Positions 1 through 8,587 are shown, counted from the stretch's first letter. The stretch: 64,000 nt of DNA from Promicromonospora iranensis (GCF_028994775.1 NZ_JAJQMN010000004.1:62001-126000); one strand, 5' to 3'. The notes: generated by a model from the letters alone, not told the origin. Made by a program: numbers and translations.

Positions 1-870
1 GGGCAGGTCAGGATGTGGGTCGTGCGCGGGACGTCCCCGGGTCAGGAACGGCGCCACCAGCGACACCACCGCGTACACCGCGATGGCGAGGACCACGATA
101 GTCGCGCCGGGCGAGACGTTGTACCAGTAGGTGATGGTGAGACCGGACACGCAGACCACCACGCCGACGACGCACGCGGTGAGCATGGTGCGCCCGAAGG
201 CGTGCGTGACCTGCTGGGCCACGGCGACGGGCACGATCATGAGCGCGCTCACGAGCAGCAGGCCGACGACGCGCATGGCGACCGTCACGGTGAGGGCCGA
301 CACGACGGCGACGATCACGTTCAGCGCCCAGACCGGCAGGCCGGACGCGATGGCGAACTCCTCGTCGTGGCTGACCGAGAACAGCGCGTGCCGCAGGCCC
401 ACGCCGATGGCGAGCACCACGAGGGAGAGCACCACGGTGAGCCAGAGGTCGGCGTCGGACACCGTCGAGATGGAGCCGAACAGGTACTGCATGAGGTTCC
501 CGGAGGAGCCGCCGGCGATCCCGATGAGCAGGACACCGCCGGCGATGCCGCCGTAGAACATGATCGCGAGCGCGAGGTCGCCGGAGGTGCGGCCGCGGCG
601 TCGGACCACCTCGATGAGGACGGAGCCGATCACCGCGGCGATCACCGCCCCGGGGACGGCGAGGGTGTCGTTGGGGCTGAGCCCCATGCCCGCGCCGACG
701 AGCCAGCCCAGCGCGACGCCGGTGAGGGCGACGTGCCCGATCCCGTCGCCGAGCAGGGACAGCTTGCGCTGCACCAGGTAGGTACCGACGACGGGCGCGG
801 TCACGCCCACGAGGAGCGCGGCGATGAGGGCGCGCTGCATGAACGGGTCGGTCAGCATCATCATCATCAT
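1..870 (-). CDS. znuB: Zinc/manganese ABC transporter permease ZnuB (3' end outside window)
   Basis: Membrane permease of a zinc-type (ABC-3 family) importer. The visible 290 codons are almost all hydrophobic and contain about eight membrane segments. Family landmarks are LSLLGDGIGHVALTGVALG near residues 38-56, the SVSHDEEFAIASGLP cytoplasmic loop and VVGLLLVSALMIVPVAVA. The reading frame runs off the left edge, so the C-terminus is missing. The start region is five ATG codons in a row; the first overlaps the ATPase stop (ATGA), so the two are translationally coupled. It is the last visible gene of znuA-znuC-znuB. Metal specificity (Zn rather than Mn) is inferred from the His-rich binding protein and the Zur boxes upstream. 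Confidence 0.93.
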   Translation of the reverse strand, partial: MMMMMLTDPFMQRALIAALLVGVTAPVVGTYLVQRKLSLLGDGIGHVALTGVALGWLVGAGMGLSPNDTLAVPGAVIAAVIGSVLIEVVRRRGRTSGDLALAIMFYGGIAGGVLLIGIAGGSSGNLMQYLFGSISTVSDADLWLTVVLSLVVLAIGVGLRHALFSVSHDEEFAIASGLPVWALNVIVAVVSALTVTVAMRVVGLLLVSALMIVPVAVAQQVTHAFGRTMLTACVVGVVVCVSGLTITYWYNVSPGATIVVLAIAVYAVVSLVAPFLTRGRPAHDPHPDLP

Positions 871-1703
871 GGGCGCACCTCCAGGTCGAGAGCCCTGGCT
901 TCGGCGGTGTCCCGCGGAATCCGGCTGCCGTTGTCGTCGGCGTGCGGGTGCTGGTGCCGGTGTCCGACGCGGTCGTGGTCGTGCCGGGCCCGCGGCGGGG
1001 CGCCGTCGTGCACCACCTTGCCGTGTCGCAGCACGACGGCGCGGGAGACGAGCGGTTCGAGCTCGCCGAGCTCGTGGAGCACGACGAGCACCGTGAGGCC
1101 GCCGTCGACCAGCCGCTCCATGGTGGCGGCGAACGCCTCCTGGCTGGCGACGTCCACGCCCGCGACGGGCTCGTCCAGGACGAGGAGGTCGGGCTCACGC
1201 ACCAGGGCACGCGCGATGAGGATGCGCTGCTGCTGGCCGCCCGACAGGAGGTGCACCGGGTCGCGCACCCGGTCGGCGAGGCCCACCTGGTCGAGGGCTG
1301 CGTCGACCTGGTCGCGCCAGCCGCGCGGCAGCCGCAGCCGGCGGCCGTGCAGCAGCCCGGACGCGACGACCTCCTGCGCGGTGGACGGGATGCCGCCGCC
1401 GGCGCCGGCGCGCTGCGGGACGTAGCCGATACGGCCCCAGTCGACCGCAGCACTGCGCCGGCCCGCGCCGAGGGGCTCGCCCAGCAGCCGGACGGTGCCC
1501 TCCGACGGCGTGTTGATGCCGACCAGCGCCCGCACGAGGGTCGACTTGCCGGAGCCGTTGGCGCCGAGGACCGCGACGACCTCGCCGCGGTCCACCGTCA
1601 GGTCGATGCCGCGCAGGATGTGGCTCGCGCCCGCACGAAAGTGCAGGCCGCGGGCCTCGATGACGGGTTCGCTCGTCTCGGTCACCTGCCTAGTGTCCGT
1701 CAT
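867..1703 (-). CDS. znuC: Zinc ABC transporter ATP-binding protein ZnuC
   Basis: ATPase that powers the zinc importer. The 278-residue protein has Walker A GANGSGKST at about residue 48, the ABC signature LSGGQQQRI, and Walker B LLVLDEP followed by the switch-region histidine (VLHELGEL). The C-terminal tail is His-rich (ARHDHDRVGHRHQHPHAD), which often occurs in ZnuC-type ATPases and could sense or buffer metal. It overlaps znuA by 4 nt upstream and znuB by 4 nt downstream, so all three are expected on one transcript under the Zur boxes in front of znuA. Confidence 0.93.
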   Translation of the reverse strand: MTDTRQVTETSEPVIEARGLHFRAGASHILRGIDLTVDRGEVVAVLGANGSGKSTLVRALVGINTPSEGTVRLLGEPLGAGRRSAAVDWGRIGYVPQRAGAGGGIPSTAQEVVASGLLHGRRLRLPRGWRDQVDAALDQVGLADRVRDPVHLLSGGQQQRILIARALVREPDLLVLDEPVAGVDVASQEAFAATMERLVDGGLTVLVVLHELGELEPLVSRAVVLRHGKVVHDGAPPRARHDHDRVGHRHQHPHADDNGSRIPRDTAEARALDLEVRP

Positions 1704-2686
1704 TCGCAGACCAGGCCCTCCTCCAGCTCGGCCAGGTTGGCCCGCATCACGGAGACATAGTCGTCGCCGGCAGCCGTGGCCTCGTCGGACAGGCCCTCCA
1801 GCGGGTCGAGCACCGCCGTCTCGACGCCCAGGTCGGAGGCCAGCGTCTCGGTGACCTTGGGGCTCACCAGGGTCTCCGAGTAGAGCGTCTTGACGCCCCG
1901 CTCCTCGACGACGTCGCCGATCTCGCGGAGGCGGGCCGGGGAGGGCTCGACCTCGGGGTCGAGCTCGGAGATGCCCACCTGCTCCAGGGCGTACCGGTCG
2001 GCGAGGTAGCCGAACGCCGCGTGGCTCGTCACCAGCGTGGCTCCCTGGCAGGCGGCCAGGCCGTCCGCGAACTCCTGGTCCAGCTCGTCGAGCTGCTGGC
2101 CCAGTCGCTGGGCACCGGCGGCGTACTCGTCGGCGTGCTCCGGGTCCATGGCGGCCAGCTCGTCGGCGACGGCCTGCCCGACGGCGGCGAGCCGGCTCGG
2201 GTCCAGCCAGAAGTGGGGGTCGGTGGCGCCGTGGTCGTGCTCGTCGGCGTGCTCGGCGTGCTCCTCCTCGGTCTCCCCCGCGTGCTCTTCCTCGTGCTGC
2301 TCCTCGGCGTGCTCCACGAGACCGGCCGCGTCGGCGGCGTCGATCACGTGCTCGGGCGCGCGCGCCTCGACACCCTCGTCGACGGCGTTCTGGAAGCCGG
2401 ACAGGTAGACCACGAGGTCCGCGGTGCCGATCTCGCGAACCTGCGCCGGGGAGAGCTCGAGGTCGTGCGGCTCGGCGGCCGGGGGCGTGAGATTGTCGAC
2501 GGTGACCAGGTCGCCGCCGATCTGCTGCACCACGTACTGGAGCGGGTAGAACGACGCGAGCACGGTGACGCCGTCGGACTCGTCAGCGGAGCCGCTTGCC
2601 CCCGAGGTCGAGCAGCCTGCGAGGGTCGCGGAGGCGACGAGAGCGAGGCCGGCCAGGGCAGCGCCGGAGGTGCGAGTCGATGTCAT
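1700..2686 (-). CDS. znuA: Zinc-binding lipoprotein ZnuA (cluster A-I substrate-binding protein)
   Basis: High-affinity metal-binding lipoprotein that delivers Zn(II) to ZnuBC. The 328-residue product begins with a lipoprotein signal ending in the lipobox LAGC. It carries family metal ligands (PHDLELSP, DPHFWLDP, SHAAFGYLADRY) and a loop dense in His and Glu (from EHAEEQHEEEHAGE to EHDHGATD), typical of zinc-type proteins. I take the ATG at 2686 because it gives a standard lipoprotein signal; a GTG at 2701 would add five residues. The T of this ATG region is also part of the proximal Zur box, so operator and start overlap. First gene of znuACB. Confidence 0.93.
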   Translation of the reverse strand: MTSTRTSGAALAGLALVASATLAGCSTSGASGSADESDGVTVLASFYPLQYVVQQIGGDLVTVDNLTPPAAEPHDLELSPAQVREIGTADLVVYLSGFQNAVDEGVEARAPEHVIDAADAAGLVEHAEEQHEEEHAGETEEEHAEHADEHDHGATDPHFWLDPSRLAAVGQAVADELAAMDPEHADEYAAGAQRLGQQLDELDQEFADGLAACQGATLVTSHAAFGYLADRYALEQVGISELDPEVEPSPARLREIGDVVEERGVKTLYSETLVSPKVTETLASDLGVETAVLDPLEGLSDEATAAGDDYVSVMRANLAELEEGLVCE

Positions 2687-2722
2687 GAGAACGATTCTCA
2701 CGCTTGTTGAGAACGGTTGTCA
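2686..2722 (-). promoter_or_regulatory. Two Zur-type operator boxes at znuA
   Basis: Two 15-bp inverted repeats lie 22 bp apart, about two helical turns: TGAGAACGATTCTCA (2686-2700) and TGAGAACGGTTGTCA (2708-2722). Each pairs 12 of 14 symmetric positions and fits the actinobacterial Zur pattern TGannA-N-TnnTCA. The inner box overlaps the znuA start. Zinc-dependent repression by Zur is inferred; no zur gene is in the window. Confidence 0.8.
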
Positions 2723-2773
2723 AAGATCGGGGCGGAGAGTTCGGTCACGCCCGTTCGCCGCACCCCACACCAC

Positions 2774-2836
2774 TGGTCGAGCTTGTCGCGACCCGGTCGA
2801 CCGTGGCGCCCGACACCACGTCTCGACAGGCCTGAC
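2774..2836. repeat. Dispersed TCGAGCTTGTCGAGACC-type repeat pair
   Basis: Degenerate inverted copies of the dispersed repeat lie at 2774-2793 and 2817-2836, in the divergent gap between znuA and glyS. Matching copies occur near 4316, 9866, 16595, 39466, 52611 and 63461. Confidence 0.6.
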
Positions 2837-2901
2837 CTTCTGGAGCGAACGGTAGGCTGGGCGGACATTGTTTCCCGCCTGTTCCCCTGGAGAGAGCCCT
2901 C

Positions 2902-4314
2902 GTGTCCGACAAGTCAGTGCGCTCTGCGCAGACCGCCAAGCTCGACGCCGTCGTCTCGCTCGCCAAGCGACGAGGTTTCGTCTTCCCGTCGGGTGAGATC
3001 TACGGCGGAACGCGCTCGGCGTGGGACTACGGCCCCCTGGGTGTGGAGCTCAAGGAGAACATCAAGCGCCAGTGGTGGCGTGCGACGGTCACGAGCCGCG
3101 ACGACATCGTCGGCCTCGACTCGTCGGTCATCCTGCCCCGGCAGGTGTGGGTCGCCTCCGGCCACGTCGGCGTGTTCACGGACCCGCTCACCGAGTGCCT
3201 CTCGTGCCACAAGCGCTACCGCGTGGACCAGATGCAGGAGGCGCACGCTGAGAAGAAGGGCATCGACGACCCGGACTCCGTGCCGCTGACCGACCTCGTG
3301 TGCGTCAACTGCGGCACCCGCGGTCAGTGGACCGAGCCGCGCGACTTCAACATGATGCTGAAGACGCACCTCGGTCCGGTCGAGGACGAGTCCGGGCTGC
3401 ACTACCTGCGCCCCGAGACCGCGCAGGGCATCTTCGTGAACTTCGCCAACGTCGCCGCCGCCGCGCGCAAGAAGCCGCCGTTCGGCATCGGCCAGATCGG
3501 CAAGTCGTTCCGCAACGAGATCACGCCCGGCAACTTCATCTTCCGCACGCGCGAGTTCGAGCAGATGGAGATGGAGTTCTTCGTCAAGCCCGGCGAGGAC
3601 GAGGAGTGGCACCAGTACTGGATCGACCAGCGCACCGCCTGGTACACGGATCTCGGTATCTCGGCCGACAACCTGCGCCACTACGAGCACCCCAAGGACA
3701 AGCTGTCGCACTACTCGACCCGCACGGTGGACATCGAGTACCGCTTCGGCTTCCAGGGCAGCGAGTGGGGCGAGCTCGAGGGCATCGCGAACCGTACGGA
3801 CTTCGACCTGAAGACCCACACGGAGAGCTCGGGCAAGGACCTGGCGTACCGCGACCCGGTGACGAACGAGAAGTACTACCCCTACGTCATCGAGCCGGCC
3901 GCGGGCCTGACCCGGTCCCTCATGGCCTTCCTGGTCGAGGCCTACGCCGAGGACGAGGCGCCGAACACCAAGGGCGGCGTCGACAAGCGCACGGTCCTGC
4001 GCCTCGACCCGCGTCTGGCCCCCGTCAAGGCCGCGGTGCTCCCGCTGTCCAAGACGGCGGACCTGCTCCCGGCGTCGGAGGCCCTGGCCACCGAGCTGCG
4101 CAAGCACTGGAACGTCGACTACGACGTGACGCAGGCCATCGGCAAGCGCTACCGCCGACAGGACGAGATCGGCACGCCGTTCTGCATCACCGTCGACTTC
4201 GACACCCTCGACGACCAGGCGGTCACCATCCGGCACCGCGACTCCATGCAGCAGGAGCGCGTGGCGCTGGACAAGGTGGTCAGCTACCTGGCCGGTCACC
4301 TCGTCGGGGCCTGA
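2902..4314 (+). CDS. glyS: Glycyl-tRNA synthetase (alpha2, class II)
   Basis: Charges tRNA-Gly with glycine. The 470-residue product is the single-chain dimeric type of Actinobacteria and archaea. It opens with [20 protein letters not shown], has a zinc knuckle (CLSCHKRY then CVNCGTRG, about residues 100-145), class II motif 2 ([20 protein letters not shown]) and a C-terminal anticodon-binding domain. The start is a GTG about 10 nt after GGAGAG. It stands alone on the plus strand, divergent from znuACB and convergent with the XRE gene. A dispersed repeat begins 2 nt after the stop. Confidence 0.96.
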   Translation: MSDKSVRSAQTAKLDAVVSLAKRRGFVFPSGEIYGGTRSAWDYGPLGVELKENIKRQWWRATVTSRDDIVGLDSSVILPRQVWVASGHVGVFTDPLTECLSCHKRYRVDQMQEAHAEKKGIDDPDSVPLTDLVCVNCGTRGQWTEPRDFNMMLKTHLGPVEDESGLHYLRPETAQGIFVNFANVAAAARKKPPFGIGQIGKSFRNEITPGNFIFRTREFEQMEMEFFVKPGEDEEWHQYWIDQRTAWYTDLGISADNLRHYEHPKDKLSHYSTRTVDIEYRFGFQGSEWGELEGIANRTDFDLKTHTESSGKDLAYRDPVTNEKYYPYVIEPAAGLTRSLMAFLVEAYAEDEAPNTKGGVDKRTVLRLDPRLAPVKAAVLPLSKTADLLPASEALATELRKHWNVDYDVTQAIGKRYRRQDEIGTPFCITVDFDTLDDQAVTIRHRDSMQQERVALDKVVSYLAGHLVGA

Positions 4315-4315
4315 G

Positions 4316-4335
4316 GGTCTCGACAGGCTCGACCA
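4316..4335. repeat. Dispersed repeat GGTCTCGACAGGCTCGACCA
   Basis: A single 20-bp copy of the dispersed family lies in the 36-bp gap between the convergent glyS and XRE genes, starting 2 bp after the glyS stop codon. Confidence 0.7.
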
Positions 4336-4350
4336 ACGGCAGCGGCTGGT

Positions 4351-5103
4351 TCAGGCGCGCGCGTCCTGTGCCTGCTCTCGTAGCAGGCGCAGGACGCGCG
4401 CGGCGTCTCTGTCGGTCGTCTCGATCTCGTGCAAGGGCTGGGCGCGGAGCGTCGCGTGCTCGCCGGCGACGAGGACCGCACGCCTCGTGTCCTCCGCCGG
4501 CACGAAGCGCACAGCAAACGTACGGAGCCAGATCTCGAGCGAGAACCGTCCGCCCTCGCCGAGCTCGATGAGCCGAGCTACGCCCTCGGCGGTCGTGACA
4601 CCCTCCAGCGGGTACTTCCTGCCCAGCGGAGTCACCGCCGCCGCGCCCGTCCGCACGAGGCCGGTGAGCCACGCGACGGCCTCGGGGCCGTCGGGCAGCG
4701 CGAGCTCGATCGGGTCGGCGACGGCGATCGGCGCACCGAGCAGCGCCGCGGCGGCGATCCCCTCGAACCGGTACTCCAGGTCTGCCAGCCCTTCCATCAG
4801 CGTGACGGTCATGCTCAGATCGTCCGCGGCACCCGTGTCACCCGCGTGCGCGGCGACGGTGCGCCGGACGTCGTCGTCGAGCGGCTCCAGCTCGATCCTC
4901 ATCTGCTTGCCGGCGGCGGCCAGGAGCGACGACAGCATCTCCCAGGACGGCGACCGGGCACCCGTCTCGATCGCCGCGACCGTGCCGCGCGAGACACCGG
5001 CCCGCACGGCCAGACCGGCCTGCGTCTGCTTCGCGTCGTACCGAGCGCTCCTCACGAGCCGGGCCACGTTCACCTGCGCGCCTTCGTTCTCCACGCAACT
5101 CAT
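4351..5103 (-). CDS. XRE-family helix-turn-helix protein with unknown C-terminal domain
   Basis: A 250-residue predicted DNA-binding protein. Residues about 12-65 form a Cro/CI-type HTH (LVRSARYDAKQTQAGLAVRA then GVSRGTVAAIETGARSPSWE). The remaining ~180 residues are acidic, carry no motif I recognise, and end in a charged helix (DRDAARVLRLLREQAQDARA). I chose the ATG at 5103; an upstream GTG would add 25 arginine-rich residues that do not look like protein. It is alone, convergent with glyS, and has inverted repeats upstream that may be its operator. It could be an antitoxin-like regulator, but no toxin gene is adjacent. Confidence 0.75.
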   Translation of the reverse strand: MSCVENEGAQVNVARLVRSARYDAKQTQAGLAVRAGVSRGTVAAIETGARSPSWEMLSSLLAAAGKQMRIELEPLDDDVRRTVAAHAGDTGAADDLSMTVTLMEGLADLEYRFEGIAAAALLGAPIAVADPIELALPDGPEAVAWLTGLVRTGAAAVTPLGRKYPLEGVTTAEGVARLIELGEGGRFSLEIWLRTFAVRFVPAEDTRRAVLVAGEHATLRAQPLHEIETTDRDAARVLRLLREQAQDARA

Positions 5104-5191
5104 CGTGCCCTGTACGGCGCTGCAGTGCCGAGGAGGATGACCGCGCCTGTGGACAACCCGCCCTCGGAGTGACACCACTTCTGGGCGGTGT

Positions 5192-5226
5192 GTTGCGCTG
5201 GGTGGACATTGTCAACGCAGCGCAAC
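5192..5226. promoter_or_regulatory. Inverted repeat GTTGCGCTG-N17-CAGCGCAAC upstream of the XRE gene
   Basis: Nine-base perfect arms (5192-5200 and 5218-5226) flank a minus-strand TTGACA hexamer (5210-5215) that could be the -35 of the XRE gene. Autoregulation by the XRE protein is a guess. Confidence 0.4.
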
Positions 5227-5246
5227 GCACTCCCCAGGCGTAGGCA

Positions 5247-5268
5247 CTCCCCGAGGCGCCTCGGGGAG
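5247..5268. repeat. Perfect 22-bp palindrome
   Basis: Arms CTCCCCGAGGC and GCCTCGGGGAG abut with no loop. It sits just before the truncated Ig-like fragment. It could be an operator or mark a rearrangement border; nothing shows which. Confidence 0.5.
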
Positions 5269-5270
5269 CC

Positions 5271-5618
5271 GTGCCGGTGCCGGCGACCCGCAACGATCAC
5301 CCGGGTGAGATCCGCCCGAACCGGGCGAATCCAGCCACCGTCGCCGGTGCCCTGAAGCACAAGAGGACCGGGCAGTGGCGCCCGTTCTCCGCCCGGATCC
5401 TCACCATCCATTTCGACCCCGCGGGCCGGGCCGGATCACGCCAGGTCGCTACGGTCCGCACCAACAGGACCTGCAGCTACAGCCGTCAGTTCACCGCGAC
5501 CCGCTCGGGCACGTGGACGGTGAAGTTCGGGGGCAACAGCGCCTACCAGCCGACCGGGCCGCCGACGCCGGCTGGGGCTGCGACTCCTACTCCTGACGGC
5601 CGTATCGGGGCGTACTGA
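5271..5618 (+). pseudogene. Fragment of a secreted Ig-like-repeat protein
   Basis: An open frame of up to 115 residues (GTG start) reads like the C-terminal bacterial Ig-like repeat of an exported protein: LKHKRTGQWRPFSARILTIH, then a beta-rich stretch ending SGTWTVKFGGNSAYQPT. There is no signal peptide, no N-terminal part and no clear ribosome-binding site, and the flanking sequence has palindromes. It is best read as a remnant of a larger cell-surface gene whose 5' part is lost. A small expressed protein cannot be excluded. Confidence 0.5.
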
Positions 5619-5641
5619 CCATCCCGCGCCTTGTGGAACAC

Positions 5642-5660
5642 TTAGGCAATGCTTACCTCA
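5642..5660 (+). promoter_or_regulatory. DtxR/IdeR-type iron box over the start of the siderophore permease
   Basis: TTAGGCAATGCTTACCTCA matches the actinobacterial iron-box consensus at 14 of 19 positions and contains the ATG (5649) of the first permease gene. Iron-dependent repression of the transporter is inferred. Confidence 0.65.
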
Positions 5661-6695
5661 CCTGCGGCTGCGCCCGCGGGACGCCGTGAGGGTGCGGAAG
5701 CCGTAGCCCACCGTGCCCGACGCAGGACGCTCGCGCTGGCGACGGCGCTCATCGCCCTGCTGCTCGTCGTCCTCGCGAGCCTCGCGCTCGGCGTCCGCGA
5801 CATCAACCCCGCAGAGGTCTGGCGCGCCCTGACCGCTCCGGTCGCCGGATTCGTGGACCACGACGTGGTGCTGGACCAGCGACTGCCACGCACCATCGTG
5901 GGTCTGGCGGCCGGGGTCGCGCTCGGCACGGCGGGCACCCTGATCCAGGGAGTCACGCGTAACCCGATCGCCGACCCCGGCCTGCTGGGGCTGAACTCGG
6001 GCGCGTCGCTCGCCGTGGTCTGCGCGGTCTGGCTGTTCGGCATCACCTCGCCGATCGGCTACGTCTGGTTCGCCTTCCTCGGCGCCGCCGGCGCGGCCGC
6101 GATCGTCTTCTCCGTGGGGCGCGGGCAGCCCGTGCGCCTGGCCCTGGTCGGCGCCGCCGTGACGGCGCTCATCACGCCGCTCATCACGCTCGTCCTGCTG
6201 CAGGACCAGCAGGCGTTCAACCTGTACCGGTTCTGGTCGGTCGGCTCCCTGACGGGCCGTGGCCTGGACACCGTCGCCTGGCTGTGGCCGTTCATCGTGG
6301 TCGGTGTCGTCCTCGCGGCAGTGCTCTCGCACCGGCTCAACATGCTGGCCCTCGGCGAGGACGTCGCGACGGCGCTCGGCCAACGCGTGGGCACCACCCG
6401 GACCCTGTCCGCGATCGCCATCGTGCTGCTCGCCGGAACGGCGACGTCGCTCGCCGGCCCGATCGCGCTGGTCGGGCTCGTGGTGCCGCACGCGGCACGC
6501 CGTCTGATCGGCACGGACTACCGCTGGGTCATGGGGATCGCTGCCCTGCTGGGCCCCGTGATGCTGCTGGCCGCCGACGTCCTCGGCCGGCTCGTCCTGC
6601 CCCAGTCGGAGCTCGAGGCCGGCGTGGTCGCCGCGCTCCTCGGCGCGCCGGTGCTGATCGCCGTCGCCCGCAGCAGGAACGTGGTGGGGGCGTGA
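5649..6695 (+). CDS. Iron-siderophore ABC transporter permease (FecCD family), first subunit
   Basis: Inner-membrane subunit of a BtuCD-fold ferric-siderophore importer; 348 residues with about nine hydrophobic segments. FecCD hallmarks include RLPRTIVGLAAGVALGTAGT, the NPIADPGLLGLNSGASLAVV segment, and GPIALVGLVVPHAARRLIGT, which holds the ATPase-coupling helix. Residues 1-27 are a charged cytoplasmic leader. The ATG lies inside an iron box, so the transcript is probably leaderless or very short-leadered. The stop overlaps the next start (gtgATGa). Order permease-permease-ATPase-binding protein matches FepDGCB-type systems; the siderophore cannot be read from sequence. Confidence 0.92.
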   Translation: MLTSPAAAPAGRREGAEAVAHRARRRTLALATALIALLLVVLASLALGVRDINPAEVWRALTAPVAGFVDHDVVLDQRLPRTIVGLAAGVALGTAGTLIQGVTRNPIADPGLLGLNSGASLAVVCAVWLFGITSPIGYVWFAFLGAAGAAAIVFSVGRGQPVRLALVGAAVTALITPLITLVLLQDQQAFNLYRFWSVGSLTGRGLDTVAWLWPFIVVGVVLAAVLSHRLNMLALGEDVATALGQRVGTTRTLSAIAIVLLAGTATSLAGPIALVGLVVPHAARRLIGTDYRWVMGIAALLGPVMLLAADVLGRLVLPQSELEAGVVAALLGAPVLIAVARSRNVVGA

Positions 6696-7729
6696 TGACC
6701 ACCGACGCCGTCGAGACCGCCGTCGCCCGCCTGCGCGCCGCCCGGCGCCGCCGCCATGTCCTCGTCGTGGCCGGCATGATTCTCATCGTGCTCGTGGCCG
6801 GGACCGGCGCCCTCCTGGTCGGCGCCGCCGGGCTGACCCCCGGCCAGGCGATCGCGGGCGCCGTCGGCCTCGGCGACAAGGGCGACGTCTTCATCATCCA
6901 GAAGCTGCGTCTGCCCCGCATCGAGGCGGCCGTCGTGGTCGGCGGCGCGTTCGGCCTGGCCGGCGCCCTGTTCCAGTCGACCCTGCGCAACCCGCTCGCC
7001 TCGCCCGACATCCTCGGCATCTCCAGCGGCGCGAGCCTCGGGGCCGTGACCGGCCTGCTCGCCCTGGGCCTGAGCGGAGTCGTGCTGTCCGCCATGGCTT
7101 TCGCGGGCGCCGGTCTCGTCGCGATCGCGATCTGGCTGCTGGCCTGGCGCAAGGGCTTGCACTCGATCCGGTTCGTGCTGGTCGGCGTCGGGTTCGCCTA
7201 CCTGTGCTCGTCCCTGGTCGCCTGGTCCATGGCCCGGGCGGAGGAGAACGAGGCGGCGGGGGTCCTGATCTGGACCGTCGGCTCCGTGTCCGACATCCGC
7301 GGTGACCAGCTCGCGCTCGTCGCCGCCGGCACGCTCGTGCTGTCCGCCGCCGTCACCGTCGTCTCGCGGACCCAGGGTCCGCTCTCGCTCGGGGACGACA
7401 ACGCGCGTTCCCTGGGTGTGCGCGTAGACGCCGCCCGCATCGGCACGCTGCTGCTCGCCGTGGCGCTCGTCGCGCTCGCGACCAGCGCGGCCGGCCCCAT
7501 CGCCTTCGTCGCCCTGGTCGCCCCCGCCATCGCCCGCCGCCTGGTGAACGACGGCGGCGCGGCTCTCGCTGCGTCCGCCGCCACCGGTGCCGCCCTGACC
7601 CTGGTGGCGGACGTCGTCGGACAGCACGCGCTGCTCGGAGTCGCCGCCCCCGTGGGCATCGTCACGGGGCTCGTGGGCGCCCCCTACCTGCTGTGGCTGC
7701 TCGCCACCACCGAGAAGAGGAGCCGATGA
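6695..7729 (+). CDS. Iron-siderophore ABC transporter permease (FecCD family), second subunit
   Basis: Second permease of the ferric-siderophore importer, 344 residues, pairing with the upstream paralogue. FecCD landmarks are LRLPRIEAAVVVGGAFGLAG, NPLASPDILGISSGASLGAV and GPIAFVALVAPAIARRLVND. I chose the ATG at 6695, which overlaps the previous stop by one base; the in-frame upstream sequence is read by the first permease gene. It overlaps the ATPase gene by 4 nt downstream. Two different permeases imply a heterodimeric channel as in FepDG. Confidence 0.92.
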   Translation: MTTDAVETAVARLRAARRRRHVLVVAGMILIVLVAGTGALLVGAAGLTPGQAIAGAVGLGDKGDVFIIQKLRLPRIEAAVVVGGAFGLAGALFQSTLRNPLASPDILGISSGASLGAVTGLLALGLSGVVLSAMAFAGAGLVAIAIWLLAWRKGLHSIRFVLVGVGFAYLCSSLVAWSMARAEENEAAGVLIWTVGSVSDIRGDQLALVAAGTLVLSAAVTVVSRTQGPLSLGDDNARSLGVRVDAARIGTLLLAVALVALATSAAGPIAFVALVAPAIARRLVNDGGAALAASAATGAALTLVADVVGQHALLGVAAPVGIVTGLVGAPYLLWLLATTEKRSR

Positions 7730-8520
7730 CCAACCTGCGCGCCGAAGGCGTCAGCCTGGGCTACGACGGACTGCGTGTCATCGAGGGCCTCGACCTGACG
7801 CTGCCCGACGGCAAGATCACCGCCGTCGTCGGACCGAACGCCTGCGGCAAGTCCACCCTCCTGCGGGGCCTGGCCCGCCTGCACCCGCTGGACGGCGGCC
7901 GGATCACGCTCGACGGCACCGACATCACCGCCATGCCCCGCAAGGAGCTGGCCCGCAAGGTCGGCATGCTGCCGCAGTCGTCCATCGCGCCCGACGGCGT
8001 CCGGGTCGCCGAGCTCGTCAGCCGCGGCCGGTACCCGCACCAGGGCTGGTTCGGCAGGCACTCCTCCGACGACGACGCGGTGGTCACCACCGCGCTGAGG
8101 TCCACGGGCGTCGAGGAGCTCGCGGACCGTCCGGTCGCCGAGCTGTCGGGCGGCCAGCGGCAGCGCGTCTGGATCGCCATGGTCCTGGCGCAGCAGACGG
8201 ACATCGTGCTGCTCGACGAGCCGACGACGTTCCTCGACGTGCGCCACCAGCTCGATCTGCTGGACCTGCTCACCGAGCTGAACCGGGACCGCGGCACCAC
8301 CGTCGCGATGGTGTTGCACGAGCTCAACCTCGCCGCGCGCTATGCCGACCACCTCGTGGTGATGTCGAAGGGGCGGATCGTCGCCGAGGGGGCGCCGTCG
8401 GACGTGCTGACCCGAGAGGTGGTGAGCGAGGCGTTCGACCTGCGCGCCCAGGTGGTGCCCGACCCGGTGGCCGGATCGCCGCTCGTGGTGCCGATGGGCC
8501 GGTTCCACTCCGGCGCGTAA
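7726..8520 (+). CDS. Iron-siderophore ABC transporter ATP-binding protein
   Basis: ATPase of the importer, 264 residues. It has Walker A GPNACGKSTLL (about residue 36), signature LSGGQRQRVWIAM, Walker B VLLDEPTTFLDVRHQLDLLD and switch histidine VLHELNLAARYADH; the D-loop and following residues match the FepC/FhuC subgroup. The start ATG overlaps the second permease stop (ATGA). A gap of about 110 bp with its own iron box separates it from the binding-protein gene, so that gene can also be transcribed independently. Confidence 0.94.
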   Translation: MTNLRAEGVSLGYDGLRVIEGLDLTLPDGKITAVVGPNACGKSTLLRGLARLHPLDGGRITLDGTDITAMPRKELARKVGMLPQSSIAPDGVRVAELVSRGRYPHQGWFGRHSSDDDAVVTTALRSTGVEELADRPVAELSGGQRQRVWIAMVLAQQTDIVLLDEPTTFLDVRHQLDLLDLLTELNRDRGTTVAMVLHELNLAARYADHLVVMSKGRIVAEGAPSDVLTREVVSEAFDLRAQVVPDPVAGSPLVVPMGRFHSGA

Positions 8521-8568
8521 CGCACCTCACCCGGGGCTCCTCAATTCCGCAACATCGTCGTTACCTAA

Positions 8569-8587
8569 TGTGGTTAGGCTTACCTCA
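8569..8587 (+). promoter_or_regulatory. DtxR/IdeR-type iron box upstream of the binding-protein gene
   Basis: TGTGGTTAGGCTTACCTCA matches the iron-box consensus at 15 of 19 positions, with the core GGTTAGGCT intact. It lies 46 bp before the GTG start of the siderophore-binding lipoprotein. It is the second iron box in this locus. Confidence 0.75.

Noticed and set aside
8-1453. A 480-codon open frame on the minus strand across znuC and znuB, and a similar one on the plus strand with a poly-His run
   Set aside because: Both are shadow frames of high-GC coding DNA. The real frames carry Walker and permease motifs; the shadow translations are Arg/Ser/Pro noise.
4351-5103. Toxin-antitoxin pair at the XRE gene
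   Set aside because: No toxin-size partner gene lies on either side; the neighbouring fragment is Ig-like.
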